Counted from the stretch's first letter, positions 1 to 13,681 are shown. The stretch: 64,000 bases of DNA from Lumnitzera littorea (GCA_024138015.1 JAMXBB010000011.1:74150189-74214188), one strand, 5' to 3'. The notes: generated by a model from the letters alone, not told the origin. A program made the numbers and translations.

Positions 1-824
1 CAGAACCCTATTTGATCTTAATATACTGAAGTTACAAAATTTAGATTAAAACAGAAGAAAATAAATTATCGTCGCGTGAATTACTTGGACTTCTGCTTCA
101 TCGATTTATTTACCGAGTGCGTATTAACAATACAGTAATAAAATGCCACTAGTGCAATTCATCAATTGTCAAAACTCATAATCTTCTAAATAAGTTTCTT
201 CAAATTCCTAAGCTAATTGATTTTTCTGCAGGCACAGTTTCCGGTTAGGTGACATTACACAAACAATAAATTTATATAGGATTACTAAAGCTAGTTCAGA
301 TAAATAATGGTAAGTTGTGTTAAAACTTACATGACATCCCGCGCATGCTTGTCATTTAACCGAATTAAGCAAGTATAACAGAACAGGGAATCGTTGCCCA
401 TGTCTTTCATTTCCTGGCTCTGCAGTTTTTTATTCATTAGTGTTCTTTATCTTTTCCTGGTGTAGATTTCATAGCAATCCTACATGTGCACTCACAATTA
501 GAAAGACAAACCATACAAAACCTGTATATGTGCTGTAGTGCTTACTTGATGATGGATGTGTCGCTTACTGAAAGAGAGAATCAAACTCAATTTGAACTCC
601 TCCCTAGGCTTCCTGCCAATGCACAACCCTTGCACGTGCCAGAGAGAAGGAAGTCTATACAGAAAAGAAACCTCGTGGACTTTATATTGTTTAGTGCACA
701 CGTAGCCAAGACAAAACTAGTTACTGCTGTCCCTTTAAGAACCTTCATGCAAACTTCTTTTAGTATGGACTAAACAAACAGATATTCCCTCCCTTACAAC
801 TATGTCATTTGGAGTGAGGTTGGG
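1..824. other. Unassigned flank, no gene recognised
   Basis: The stretch from about 380 to 780 is less AT-rich than its surroundings and has a 95-codon open frame at 486-773 (+). Its translation matches no family I know, and a frame also stays open on the opposite strand. It could be an exon or UTR of a gene outside the window, or repeat remnant. I see no clear splice sites, TATA box or domain to support a gene. Confidence 0.4.
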
Positions 825-2165
825 ATTTATTAACTAATGAAACTATTTATAATCGATTATATTATTTATTCATGTTTGTGTAGCATAATAGGCATTATTT
901 AATATTATTATAATCACATATTAATTATTATTAATAATTTCATACTGATATCGTATCTATATCGGTAATTTTATGATATTTTTATACCTACATAGTATTA
1001 TTTATTATTATTATGATTAAATAATAATTATTATTAATTCAACATTGACATAGCATCTACATGGATGCAAACATGGCATTATCGTCATATATTTAAATAA
1101 AATATAATGATTTATCAAGACACATGTTAAACCCATTCAACCAACATCCTTTAATCTTTATCATGATTCACTTAATTAATGTTTATTATATATTTCTTTA
1201 TATAGTGGGAAAAGGTTCATAAAGTGAGCAATGTAGTACAACATTTATAAATATATCTTTCCTTTTCTTCATAAATAAATGTAAAATCAACTTTTCAACT
1301 CTTTGTTTTTCCTCCATCAATTATGCAAATCAAAGGTAAGATCTCAAATAAAAAGTATTCCGCACCTTCTATCACCCCAAAACCACTGACAACCACCAAT
1401 TATCACCATCTCGTCGGAGAATGCTTGCTAAGTGGACCCTCCTAAGCTATTTTTAGAGCCCCCCTAATCGTCACCATCTTGCTAAATAATGCAAATAGCC
1501 CGAGAGGTCCACTTTGCAAGTATTTTCTAGCGAGATGGTTATGATTAGTGGTTGTTGGTGGTTTTGGGGTAATGGAAAGTGCGGAGTACTTTTTATGTGA
1601 GGTTTTCACATAATTGATGGATGAGAAATAAAGAGCTAAAAAGTTGATTTTCACTTTTTTATGAAGAAAAGGAATAATATATTTATAAATGTTGTCTCAC
1701 ATTACTTACTTTATGGACCATATCCCACTATATAAATAAATATATAATATGCATTAGTTAAGTGAATCATGATAAAGAATAAGGGATGTTGGTTGAATAA
1801 GTTTAACATGTGTCTTGATAAACCATCATATTTTATTTAAATAGATGATGATAATATTATGTAGGTGCTATTTGTGTGCCATGTAAATGTCACGTCAGTG
1901 TATAATTAATAATAATTATTATGTAATCATAAAAATAATAAATAAAGTCATGTAGATATAAAAATACCGTAAGATTACCCATATAGATGCTACGTCAGTA
2001 TGGAATTATTAATAATAATTAATATTTGATTATAATAATATTAAATAGTGCTATGTAAACATGAAAATGTTGCGTAGAAACCGCATAAGCATAGAAAAAC
2101 AACATGAGCACCTGCATAGACATCAAGTAGTATAATTGATCATGAATAGTTTTATTAGATAGTAA
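825..2165. repeat. Long inverted repeat (foldback-like element)
   Basis: The left arm (about 825-1451) reappears as its reverse complement in the right arm (about 1493-2165), leaving a loop of only about 40 bases. Matching blocks run the whole length. For example, AGTGGACC..CTATTT at 1430-1451 pairs with AAATAG..GGTCCACT at 1493-1513, and the block ending ATCAAGACACATGTTAAAC near 1133 pairs with its complement near 1800-1825. The arms look roughly four-fifths identical by eye, with small indels. The outer ends pair around 830-865 and 2127-2160, but I find no convincing target-site duplication. There is no coding capacity: the 70-codon frame inside is a by-product. A foldback or MITE-like transposon, or an inverted duplication, are the likely origins. 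The transcript would fold into a hairpin of over 600 bp. Confidence 0.85.
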
Positions 2166-4091
2166 ATTGATTATTTCAAAGCTTAGGTAATAAGTTACAA
2201 ATTTAAGCAAAGTTCTAATACTGAATTTGACATTAATGGCTTATTTCCCACATTGTTTTACTAGGGTCAAGAAATGACAATCTTCGGAAATGAAGGTGGC
2301 AATAGACTTGATTCACCATGTCAATAGGATGGAAGTTGAAAATATGGCATTCAAAAGTCAAGCTAGCTATGTGATTTTTATATTATCGAAATGTTGCTAA
2401 AATATGAAGAAAGCAACCTCTATTAATGAATGTGTAATGGTGAAAATATCCTCCTAATTGTAAAAAGGAAATGAGTCTTGACAACTTGTTAAGAAATCAA
2501 AAAGAAAAAAAACTTCTCATATTTCCATATAGTTATTTTTTTTATAAAGCAAGTAATTGATGTTGTATGGGCGAAAGATTTTCTTTTCAATTCAAGGGAT
2601 ACGTATTTTATTGTTACAAATATGACATATTGTACTTATTTTAGTACAAAGTATAATACTGCACTATGAAACTTGCCTAAAACATGTACCGTACATATAA
2701 TAGGCTCTGAATTTCTAGGATATACTATCTTTTATTATTACAAATATGATATCTTGTAGACAACTTCAAAAATATCATTGACAAATACAACTAAATTTTG
2801 TGTATAGTAAATATTTAAATAACTTGACTGCTATTGGCCACCTACTTAATAGTGAAAATTTCAACTCACTTGAACAGTCAAGAATATAACATCATCGTGA
2901 AAATAAATGATTGATGAATTAGAACTTGATCAATTTTTAATCAATATTGAACTTAAACAATGAATATTTTATTTAGTTAACAATTTCTCAAAGATACTTA
3001 TCAAGGATCTAAAAAGGAAATAGCTAACATTTTCTAATATTGATTATACACTTTATGAAAAAAAACTTCTTCTATTTAACACAAGGCAAATCAATGTACA
3101 AACCCTTTGCCTCTTAAGGTTTATCCAATTAAAAATATATTAACTTTGTTAAAGGATGACAAAATCAATTACCTAATGATTTTTTTTATTCCTTTTTGAT
3201 TTTATATATTCTCTTTTCTTTTCTTTTTTTAGTTTTTTCTTTTATTTCTCTCTTTTCTAGTTTCTATGTTAATCTTTTGGTTATTTCTTTTATTAAGAAA
3301 CATTAATAATAACTTTAAAGAGTTTATTTTTACAATTTGTACGTTATTAAAGATCTTTAGTGGCTACATTTCAATGACAAATTTGATGTAAAATAAAATG
3401 AAAAAGAAATAAACAAATAAATTGGAACAAAAATTAAATAGAGAAAGGGATAGGGGAATCACGCTTGTAAACATGGAGTTTAGACTTCCCCCTAATCTCC
3501 ATGATTGCAAGACCCCTCCTTAAGATGATTTCACAAACACTTTATTAATTTTGATACTTAATAACCAAATTTACTAAAATGCCCTTAAAAATAAAATAAA
3601 ATAAAATAAAGAAGGGCAAATGTAGTAATTATACCCACATAGCTGTCTAAACTAATGAATTATTTATTTAATTTTTAGACTAAGTCTTGTATAATCAAAA
3701 CGAGCCCTAAGTTATGTGTAATGACTCAGGAAAAGACGTCTTGGGGTCAAAAACAGTTCCACAAAAAGTTTATATCTATATATAGATATAAAAGGTGAAC
3801 TCTAACCAAGTCAACAAATATTAATAGACTCATTTCAACTACTTGACCAAAAAGTTTCAAACTTGTTTTAATAAGGTGTTTATAACAATGGCCTTATAAA
3901 CTAGTACTATAACCTCCCATAATCCATATGAGACATTTAACTATGAGATCTCACAATCTTCTCCTTTTAAACATGTGATGTTTTTATCACAAAATTTTAT
4001 AATTGGGCCCAGTATTAATATAAATATGTTTGTATAAGTCATTATAAAACATATTTGTTATCTTTTGTCTATTGAAAATCCTTAAATAAAA
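2166..4091. other. AT-rich spacer without a gene
   Basis: No open frame or recognisable domain is present. A small imperfect hairpin lies at 3464-3511: two 15-base arms, GTAAACATGGAG-type and its near complement, with a loop of about 18 bases. It is too short to claim as a microRNA precursor. A short AAAATAAAATAAAATAA run lies near 3590-3612. Confidence 0.5.
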
Positions 4092-7000
4092 TATTACGCT
4101 CAAAACTCAAGGAGTCGTAATAACTTCACCGTATAAATTAACATAAGTTAGAAGCTACCCTCCTTAGTTGCTAACATAAGTATAGTTCGTATAAGGTGAA
4201 TGACGACTCGATCAGCTTTAAATTAGTCAGATGAGCACCTATAGTACATACGACCTATAGAGTAACACTTTACAAAAATATATCTTCTCATATCTACAAA
4301 TAGTTCAGTTCTTTTACATAGTTTTATGTATATTAAAAGTTCTAGAATTTTTAAAAGAAACTATATATCTCCACAAGAGGACTACATTACATATGGTATA
4401 TAATAGTGAGCTAACGAAGACTATAAGGCCTCTTAGAAAAATCTTATAACCCTCCTAAAAAAAAGAAAACAAAAGTAATATGAGCTTGGATCTATCCACT
4501 AGACTTTAACCCTTCACTCCCGAACTCATTAGAACTTAACTCCGAACAAATCTATTAAGATGTGAGCTCAACTAGCTTAGTAAGAAGGGATAGAGTCGTA
4601 AGAGTACATTAACAAACATAGTTATTCAATTAATAATTAAATGCAAATGTATAAGCAAATGATAAATCATTACACAATGTTTAACTGACTCATTGTGAAG
4701 TTAGAAAAATTTTGCCTACTCTAACATAGATTTCAAGGAGTTTTAATGTGATACTATTAGATTAAATCCGGACTTGTGCAATAAAGAACGCCCTCCTCCC
4801 TAGACAAAATTCAATTCATGGTCCCTAACCTTGCCACGATTCCCTCTCCTATCACTTAGTTCGATTAAGGGTAGGAAAATGATCCTTTCAACTATCCTCA
4901 TCGAAATGTAGATATTTAGTTTGACAACCTTATCATTACCCCTATTAGGTTCATATATGTCAGGTTAAATCTTAGTCATCTTAAGATTAGTTCAGATTAT
5001 TAGGTGAGCAACCAAGTTCATTTACTCTAGATACGATATATTCAAGCAAAAAATAGCACTCAAAGTTCAACTCCCAATCAACAATTAGTATCACAAGCAC
5101 ATACATAGTATACACACAAATAATCTAGCTACAACCACAAACAAGCACTCTTACTTCTCTAAGTATCTTGATATGATACTTCAATATACCATAAAACATC
5201 AATCCCAACTTACCTGTATCCTCTGATAACCTACTCTTGACTGTTGCCACCTTGATCTTCAATTGTCCTTAGAAATACACAATATCTTAGTTTTCAAGCC
5301 TTGATTCATTATTTATTAGTTTGTTTTATATGTTTCTTATTGTTTAGTCATAAATTTCATAAGTTGTTTCCACCTAAAAATTGTGATTTCTTGACCATTC
5401 ATTATTTTTTATAAGTTACCATAATTAGTCAAATCCTCTAAGTTAAGTTCTGAGTAGATTTCTAACGGTTTTCTTTAGTCAGAAATCCTCTTAATTACTC
5501 ACTAAACAATACATGGGTCATTTGTTATATTGGGTTTATCCTTTGAGATAGCTTCTGAACTTCTTTAAGTTAAACCTCTTATTATGCCATCCTTTAAGCT
5601 ACCCTCTAACCTTGTTATCTCTAAAATTTTTAATAAAATTATCCTCAAACTAAGCTTTTGCTTCCCCTATTTCTACATTTTATTCATAACTTTTGCTTTT
5701 AACCTACTCTCTAAGTATCATTTTAGTGAAAAAATTTATGTCCAGAATCTTTTGAATCATCTTCTGCCTTTAATCAATGTCTTATAATTAGCTAATTTAC
5801 TAACTTTCTTCCAATTTACGCTTATGAAATCAATTTAAAACAGCCACTAACACTCCAAACAAACTTTCCTCAGCTTCATTACTTTTCAACTTTTCATACA
5901 CTCCATCATAGTTTATCAAATTTTTCCCAAATTCAACAAAATATTCAAGTTGTCAACTTCACTTTTTAAGGCCAACACATAATTTTCCATGACTTCATAC
6001 TTTACTAATCAATCCAACCATTCCAGAGTAGTAATCATACTTCAATAATGATTCAAACTTAGTATCTAAGTGAGATTATTAAAAAAAATACATTATTCTT
6101 TACTAAAAACACTATTTTAGGCATTATTTAAGGCACAAAAATCAAATAAAAATATAGAAAATAGTATCACAGAAAACTTTAACATAGCAAATTAATATTA
6201 ACTTAGAATAGTTTATAGAAAAATTTTGAAGTGAAAAATACGTTGTTTACCCAATTTATTTCAATTTTGAAAATTGCCTAACTACAAAATTTATACAAAA
6301 TGATATTTTTCCTCAATTTTATACGTAAAAAATATGTAGGAATAATTTTTTCATAATTTTCTTGGTATTTTTTATATTTTTACAACTATACTTAAAATCA
6401 AGTAGAAATTGGACCTCACTAGAATTTGAAGCTCTAGCTACCAATGGCTCCTCTTACCTTATCGGAACCACTAGGTGGTGGGTATGGCTTCTGATGACGG
6501 TGGTAGTTAAGCTTCAGCAATCCTTTAAGCTTTCGTACCCTCCAATGATCATATCATACCTATTTTTTGTAATTTTTCCTAAATTAGCTTCTTGAATTTC
6601 CCAATTCCACTCTTAATTTTCCTAGATCTTACTTTGCATACAACATCCCAATAGAGAGTGTTTCAAATTTTTAGGATTGATTTTGTTATATAATAAGATT
6701 TTCTTTCTATCTCCTCAATGTTCCAAGCTTAAGTACTTAATCCTATTGCATGTTTCTTAATTCATAATTGTGCCACACTTGTCATGGATGATCTACGTAC
6801 CCATATAACTTAATCCCAACTACTCATGAATTTTTTATAAAATTTTTTTATTAATTTTCTTAGGTTATTTTAGCTTAAAATATATATTAGGGTATTTTAA
6901 CTAATTACGGGTATACATATATACTTAAAAATTACATATGATATCTATGTATATATTCTATATGTTTTTTTATGTCCCATAATAATTTTATTACATATAT

Positions 7001-7168
7001 AATTTATCTCTAAAAGTTTATGAACTATGAGTCTATTTTACACGATTATGGTAAATAATAAGTAATATAGTTAAATTATATTATTTTAATCATCTTAATA
7101 TTATTTTATTATATTTTTAATATTCGGGTCTATGAGATCGCCTTAACTAATGTCTCAAGCCTACTCAT
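4092..7168 (-). repeat. Degenerate ~3-kb LTR, minus strand (same family as 7913-10900)
   Basis: Read on the minus strand, this interval follows the plus-strand LTR at 7913-10900 block by block. The start (7168, TGAGTAGGC versus TGTAAGGCC) is followed by a GAGATAAATTATAT block near 7015. Then come AGAAAATTATGAA near 6360 and GGTAAGTTGGGATT near 5210. CTTACTAA..CTCACATC follows near 4570-4590, and the terminal TTACGACTC..GAGCGT lies at 4092-4125. Length (about 3,077) and block spacing agree with the better copy. It is much more diverged, and the TG..CA ends are only partly kept. I see no primer site or gag beyond its 3' end, so it is either a solo LTR or a truncated element. Every short open frame inside it is a by-product. 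Confidence 0.65.
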
Positions 7169-7912
7169 AAGTTTTTAGGTTAATTGAGTTAATTTTACCA
7201 ATACTCTAAATTTATCCACTTGATTACTATTTGCTGAATACGAGACTCACATAAAACACTCTTAGGAGATTGTTGATTTTCATTATTATCACATTTTGAA
7301 ACTTATCAATAAAATACTTGTGATTATGGCAATTCCTTTTTCTTATTAATTAGAGTAAATTGTGAGTAATATCATTTTACTTCTAATTAACACTTTGTTA
7401 TCCAAACTTCGTGAGTTACGTCAAACTAGAAGTAACGGACTTGAATTCATGCTAAGAATCTATGGCACATCATAATAGTATCAAACCGATGGTCGGCAAA
7501 TGGATAAGCACCATCTAATATCTACATCTTCATTCATTATTGTTGTTGTTGTTGGAATTGGAGATTATTGTGATTGTAGTGGAGCGTGTGCAATGTAAAT
7601 ATTTATGGAATAGACTTTGACTATGTTATTGAAACATTAAAGTGTATAAGTGCAGTGTCGTGTTGTAATGAGCTACTTTGTTGTTGTTGTGGTAGGTGTT
7701 TGTGAAAGTAGCCAGCAGGCATTCAATAAAATTACTAAGTGGAGTGTTATAGAGTATTGTTGTGGGATCGAAGTTGAGTTGAGTTGTATTAGTGTTTTGT
7801 TAAAAAAAAGTGCACTGGAAGTGTTCAATGAAATTCCTAGTAAAGCTTTTCATTAACATTGAAGATTAATCATGAGCAATGAGAGTAATGTTAATGCTGA
7901 AGATAAAGGTGA
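7169..7912. other. Spacer between the two facing LTRs
   Basis: This segment of about 744 bases separates two inverted copies of one LTR family. At 7469-7485 a stretch reading ATAGTATCAAACC is weakly like an initiator-tRNA-Met primer-binding site (TGGTATCAGAGC). A GTTGTTGTTGTT run follows, as often seen in retrotransposon leaders. This may be a scrap of another element. The 68-codon frame at 7650-7856 is not recognisable as a protein. Confidence 0.35.
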
Positions 7913-10900
7913 TGTAAGGCCCACAATCAGTCACTCAAGGTTTCGATCGGTTGAAAAATCCGATTAAGCCTAAATTATAAATAAAGCTAGAAATATTAGT
8001 AAAAATGATCCTGTAAGTTTGAATCTAAGAAAATAAGCAATAAAATAAAAAACTATAAAAATTCTAAATTTTAAATATATAACTCGTTATTTATCGAAAA
8101 TATGTAAAATGCATTCCAATAATTAACGAATCGCTAGAGATAAATTATATGTATACAAAAAATCATAAAATGATCTAAATAATATTGATGAATATTTATT
8201 TGTACTATATATGAATTTACAAGTATGTAGAAATACGCGTAATTACTTAAAATATGCGAAATATACTAAAATAATAAGAAATAATTAAATAAAATTCATA
8301 ATTAATTAAGGAAAAATCAGGAAAAATATAGAAAAATGAGGAAAATTCTAGAAGTGGGGCGTTGCAATCTGATATTGAAGAAAAAAAATCAACCAATTAA
8401 AATGCAACAAATAGAAAGTGGAGAAAAGAAAAGATAAGGCAATTATCTTGTCTCAATAATGTACAATAATTTCCCTAAAACTCTATAAATAGCAAGAAAA
8501 ATTCAGAAGCTCATTTGGACAGTTAGAAATCAGAGAAAATTAGAGATAGGTGAAAATTGAGAGAAAAATTAAGGTTAGAAAAAAAATAGGAAAAACTGTG
8601 CAATTAGGGCCTTTAAAGGGAACCTACACCAGACGAGCAACTGAGAGTGGACGGCCACCACCATCATACGGTGGTGGCAGCGCCCAAACCAGCCGACAAG
8701 GCCACGGCAGCCGGCGGTGGCCGAAGCCACCCAGACCGATGAGTCTAATTTCTAGTCCGATTTTGTGTAATTTTGTAAAAAATAGTAAATATTCTTAGAA
8801 AATTATGAATTTTGTTATTCTGAAATATTTTTGTATGTATTTTTTATGAAAAATATTATTTTGATAAAAATATGTCCCATAATATATGGTCCTTAAGAAA
8901 TCGTACAAAATCGAGCATGTTTTGATTTAGAAATTAATGACCTTAGGAGTGTAGTTTTGAACCCAAAATTTTTGTGTAGACTACTTAGATTATATAGAAT
9001 AGTGCTATGAAGCCCATTTTCAAAAATTAATTTTTGAAAATTTTAGATAATTTTTAGGCCTTAAAATGAGGTATAAAATGGATAATTTAGGGTTAATTAG
9101 TAATTAAATGGTTGATTACTGATTTAGTGAATAATTATATATTTTAAGATGTTAAAATTTGATGAAGTATGATACTTATAGCATTTAGGGTGTTAGATGT
9201 AATTATTATGTTAATTATGTAGTAGATAAGTAATAGGGAAAAATAGTAAATTTTACGTTAATTTTGTAAATTAGGTTAATTAGGTGTAAAATCTAATTTA
9301 GGATGAATTTAGATATTTTGAAATGATAATTGATGTTAGGAGATGGTAATTAGAGTAATAAAAATATTAGATGTGTATTACGTACATAATAAGTAATAGT
9401 ACATAATACACAATTATTAGAAATATAATAAATAGAAAATATTATAATAAAAATTGATATTATGATAATAATAAAAATGTACAATAAATCTGATAAGAAA
9501 CTTGAATTAATGTAATTAGATGAAAAATGTAAAAATTTCTCATATCAGGAGTAAATTCAGTACACTAATAAGGATTTAAGTGTACCGGGTAGAATAAAAT
9601 ACTAATTAGAGGTAATGATGGTATTTAGGAGATTGGGAAGTAATGTGATTAATTTCACATTATGAGTTGAAACAAATTTTTAGGGTTCGAGTATAAAACA
9701 ATACTTAGAAATCGAATTCGAACTAGAACTAGAACTATAACATAATTTAGAAATCGATGCAAAAACTGAACCCGAACCTAACCCCAAACCTAGAATAATT
9801 ATAAAAGACTTAAGACCTAGAGTAAGTGAGCGAATCGAACCTCGAGTAAGTGAGCAAGGAGTCGAGGTAAGTTGGGATTAATACGTTGCTATATTTTGGA
9901 GGCTTGAGATTATATTTTGTTGTGCTTGTTAGATAGTTGGTTGTGTGCATGTGCTTGATTATGAGTGATGCTATGATTCTGTTTGTTGTTCTGGCATGTA
10001 TTGTACGATTTGTATGAAATGAATGATCACCCTAAACTGGACTTAATCAAATATATGACTTGTAATAATAATCGGACCTGCATGGTAATCCATTAGGGGA
10101 AACCTAGGATTCTCCAGCCAAATACCGACCCCTTCGAAAGAGATAGCGCAGGATTGCAAAGGGTCCCTTCTTCATCCTTAGTTGAATTCAGTGACAAGTG
10201 AGGAGGTCGCAGCAAAGATGAAGTCAATGGTTCGAAGGTAGTCGCGGGAGGAGCGAGGTCTCCATTATACAAGCCTGGGTTTGGTCATTAGCTGTTGCAT
10301 TAATGGCAACTCCTCAACCCGGATTAGAGTGGGCGTAATTTCTCTAATCTCACGACGGGCCGGATAACGTCGTGCGATGGCATTTGCTTGCACATGTATT
10401 GCACCTAATAAGTTGATTGAAAATCTTGTTGTGTTTATGGTATAGTTTTAAGTCCTCTATCCTAACTTACTGAACTGTGGTTACTCACATCCCTATAGAC
10501 GTTGTACAGGTGCTGGCCAAGAAGCGGCAAACAACTACTCTGAAGCTAGCAACTGCTGGATCCTGAGGAATGAGGAAAAACATTGAAGAATAAACACATA
10601 TTTTTAAGGTCTAAGTTTTATAATTATTTTTCATTTCTGAATAATGTAATAACTAGGAAATATATTACGGAGAAATATTGTAAACTTTAATTGCAATAAC
10701 TGAATTATAGTGTATATATATATTTCCTCACTTTCTTAGGTAAATTATTTATTTAAATTACAAACTGTTTACTTTAAAGCAGGTTAGTCATGGATGTCTT
10801 GAGTAGATCAGGTCTAAGATAGCGGTTGTAAAGCCAACTTCTATCTTAGGATGGTTTACACGACGGGACTGTTACGACTCTACCGCTTCAGGGCGTGACA
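7913..10900 (+). repeat. Ty3/gypsy-type LTR, ~3 kb, plus strand
   Basis: It begins TGTAAGGCCC and ends GGGCGTGACA, the TG..CA form typical of plant gypsy LTRs. It contains a TATA box at 8484-8491 followed about 30 bases later by a GC-richer leader (8620-8740), where the 82-codon frame at 8550-8798 lies. That frame is LTR sequence and not a gene. A second, heavily decayed copy lies inverted at 4092-7168. No partner LTR in the same orientation is visible downstream, so the element is truncated in this window. Immediately after the LTR the sequence reads as gag. Confidence 0.7.
8484..8491 (+). promoter_or_regulatory. TATA box of the 7913-10900 LTR
   Basis: TATAAATA within CTCTATAAATAGC, preceded by AT-rich U3-like sequence and followed by a GC-richer leader. 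This is the normal position for the LTR promoter, about 570 bases into the LTR. Whether it still fires cannot be told from sequence. Confidence 0.5.
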
Positions 10901-11350
10901 GGTGACACGAATCATAGAAACAATAGGCAACAGAACTCTCCTAGACAAGTCGGTGATGATCAAATGACCATCCTTACCCAAATGTTTCAGAGTTTGATAC
11001 ATCAATTGATTACTATGAATGACAACATCACTACCATGAACAATAACATGCAACAAGTGATCAATGGTAGAGTCGGAAATGGCGAAGATGATAGATGGCT
11101 GTAAGGTCACATTAATCTGAGGTGTGAAGCAGTAATAGGTAAAGGTGAGGGAGATAGTTTTGATGGTGAGTGATAAACTGATCTCAGCTAGTGAGGAACA
11201 TTAACAATATCAAACTATTAATACCTAAATTTAATAAGAAAGGCACAATCCATGACTATTATGAATGGGAGAGCCAAATTGAATGATTGTTTGACTATGG
11301 GGAGTACGATGAGAGGATCAAAGTGAAGCGTACCCTCTTTGAATTTTGTG
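10901..11350 (+). pseudogene. Truncated Ty3/gypsy gag remnant
   Basis: The frame from 10895 reads a glutamine/asparagine-rich N-terminal Gag region and stops at 11102. Further on, about 11205-11345 translates to a Retrotrans_gag-like segment. It has LLIPKFNKKGTIHDYYEWES, then an in-frame stop, then a 'FDYGEYDERIKVKRTLFEF' block. These follow the usual gypsy pattern 'P.F.G..D...YLEWE..VE..FD...Y.E..KVKLA..EF'. The match ends abruptly near 11350, with nothing of protease or polymerase after it. It is the 3' neighbour of the LTR at 7913-10900 in the same orientation, so the two are probably one deleted element. Confidence 0.7.
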
Positions 11351-13681
11351 GGTACACTTCTTTATCGAGATTAAGTTCCTATTAATTCACACAATAAGAA
11401 TCACTAGTTCATATTCTATATTTTGTTTCATGTTTTCATTAAGCATTACAATATCTCTTCGATGTAATAAAAACTATTCATCTTAGATAATTTTTAATAT
11501 TTTAATGTTGTTAATGCCCCTTACTTTTTTATGACGTGTAATTATAAGGTGTAAATTATCAAAATCCTTTATTCTATCATCCTTTAAATGTGGATTTCCT
11601 TAGATTCTACCATTAAATGAAACAATAATATTCAAATTGAATCAACACTAAATTTTTCCATACATTGATTGACATCAATAATAGTCAAATATAATTGTCA
11701 TATGTAACTCCTTCTATAAATTACTAAATGAATAATTAAGAGAAAAACAATTTGTAACAAAAAATTGAGTATGGAAAATAAGTAATACCCTCCCACTTCA
11801 ATCTTATAAACATATGTTCGATTTTATTAAGTTGGTGGGCCTTATCCAACATTAATATTGTAGATACAACAATATCCTCTAACTACTAATTTTAGACAAA
11901 TATTAGTTTAATTAAAGGACAAGTAATAATCTCAAATAAGGTTTGAGATTTGTAATTTTTACTAAATTTTTGGGTGGCCAATTATGGTAGTTTATTTGAA
12001 ACTATATACAATATAAATTCATAATAAGATATCAATAACTTGTGAATATTTAATGTAAGAACACATACCTATGCATTTTGGCCACATTTCCAATATTTTA
12101 GGAAAAGTTTTGAAATTAGAATATTGAGTTTTGGGTTTCAATAAGTATATTTTCTTATAATAACATAGAAGATAACAACAATAATATATAATATATATTT
12201 AAGGTCAAAATGAAATTAAGGGTCAAAAAGACAAATAAGATAGTATTACCTTAATTATATAGTTATAGATATAGATAAAAGATGATACAAAAAGTAACAT
12301 TTTTAAATTATATAAAAGAAAGATTAATGGGAAGAAAAATATATGAGTGAATTAGTAAAATACTATGGGACTAAAATAAGCTATGCTCCTGTGAGTAATC
12401 GAGTCCTTTCCTCAATCTTAGTATGAGCTGATGGAAGGAAGTACAAACCAAAATGTTATGTAAGTCACATACTCCATGGGGTTGAAGTCTAGTACTCAAT
12501 GGTGAAGAAGTTTGTTTAAGTAATAATAATATCGACCAGGAGGCTTCAGCCATATTTTAAAGCATACTAAATCATAGTCCTAACTGATAAGCCACTATGG
12601 AATATACTACAAAAGCCATATTCCTCGAGGCAGATGGTAAATTATGCTGTAAAGCTTAGTGCATACGACAACAATATAATCTTACGAAGCCTACAAAGCA
12701 CAAGTCGTTACAGACATTATAGTTAACAAATCAAAACTCGACACTTGCATTTAATGCATGAAAATAATTGCACTCAAAATTTGAATTTTGAATTTTGAAC
12801 AAGTCATCCTTAGGAAGCTATAAACACCTCAGAACGAAAGTAGGGATCTAAGAATTTTGCTACATGTAAGGTTGAAAAAGCTTAGGGATTGTAGCTCGAC
12901 ATAGCCGATATGTATACTTATGATGGGTAATTTTGGACATTACAATCCTAAGGCCCCTATATGGACTAAAGGCCAACCTATCTAAATCTATGTTTAACTA
13001 TTGAAAGTTTAAGTCTAGGCCCCATTCACAATCTCTACATTGAGGCTAAGCTTCACCGTTGCACCCGACCTATTATAAGTCAAGACCTCCATTTCATAGT
13101 TTAGTCCTACTTGTGGCATTCATACCTAAGGTTACTAGGGAGCAAAGATCTAACTAAGAAGCTCAGATAACAAACATCCATAAGCATATCATGGACATAT
13201 GAACCTACTACATCACCTCCAAGAATCTCAAATCTTAGTTAAACTAAGAAGATTCACTTTCTTATTTAGGTGAGATACGGATAGATCCACTTTCTAGATA
13301 TATCTCTCCCCTAAACACAATAAATAGGGTCCACCACAATAGTTAATCACTTTTACACTCCATAGCCTCCTTGCTATTACATTCAAAACCCATAAATCAC
13401 TAACTTAAGTATTAGAGTAATCACTCTGGACAACTCTTCGGGACCCCCTCATAATTTATTGTTTGTAGATACAGGTCTACAACAAAGGCCTAAATTAAAA
13501 ATCTCTACCAACAAATTTCTTACCATCTGTATACTTGGGTTGAGTAGATCTTTTAAAGTGGTATATTACATTAGAAAGAAATGAACCATTCAATTCGGTG
13601 GCGTATAAGTCCACCTAATAGCCGTTAAGCCTTATTTTAAGAGTTAGCTAATGGAAATATAAAATGAAAGAAAAACTTCTT

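Noticed and set aside
486..773. 95-codon frame near the left edge
   Set aside because: No family recognised, and a frame is also open on the opposite strand. It cannot be supported as a gene without transcripts.
7469..7485. Primer-binding-site-like ATAGTATCAAACC
   Set aside because: Too many mismatches to the tRNA-Met complement and no LTR end directly upstream, so it is not annotated as a feature.
8550..8798. 82-codon frame with basic and glycine-rich composition
   Set aside because: It lies in the leader part of the LTR at 7913-10900, just after its TATA box, and looks like LTR sequence rather than a gene.
12580..13650. GC-richer patch resembling antisense LTR sequence
   Set aside because: I could not pair it with any other copy in the window or find TG..CA ends, so it is described only as spacer.
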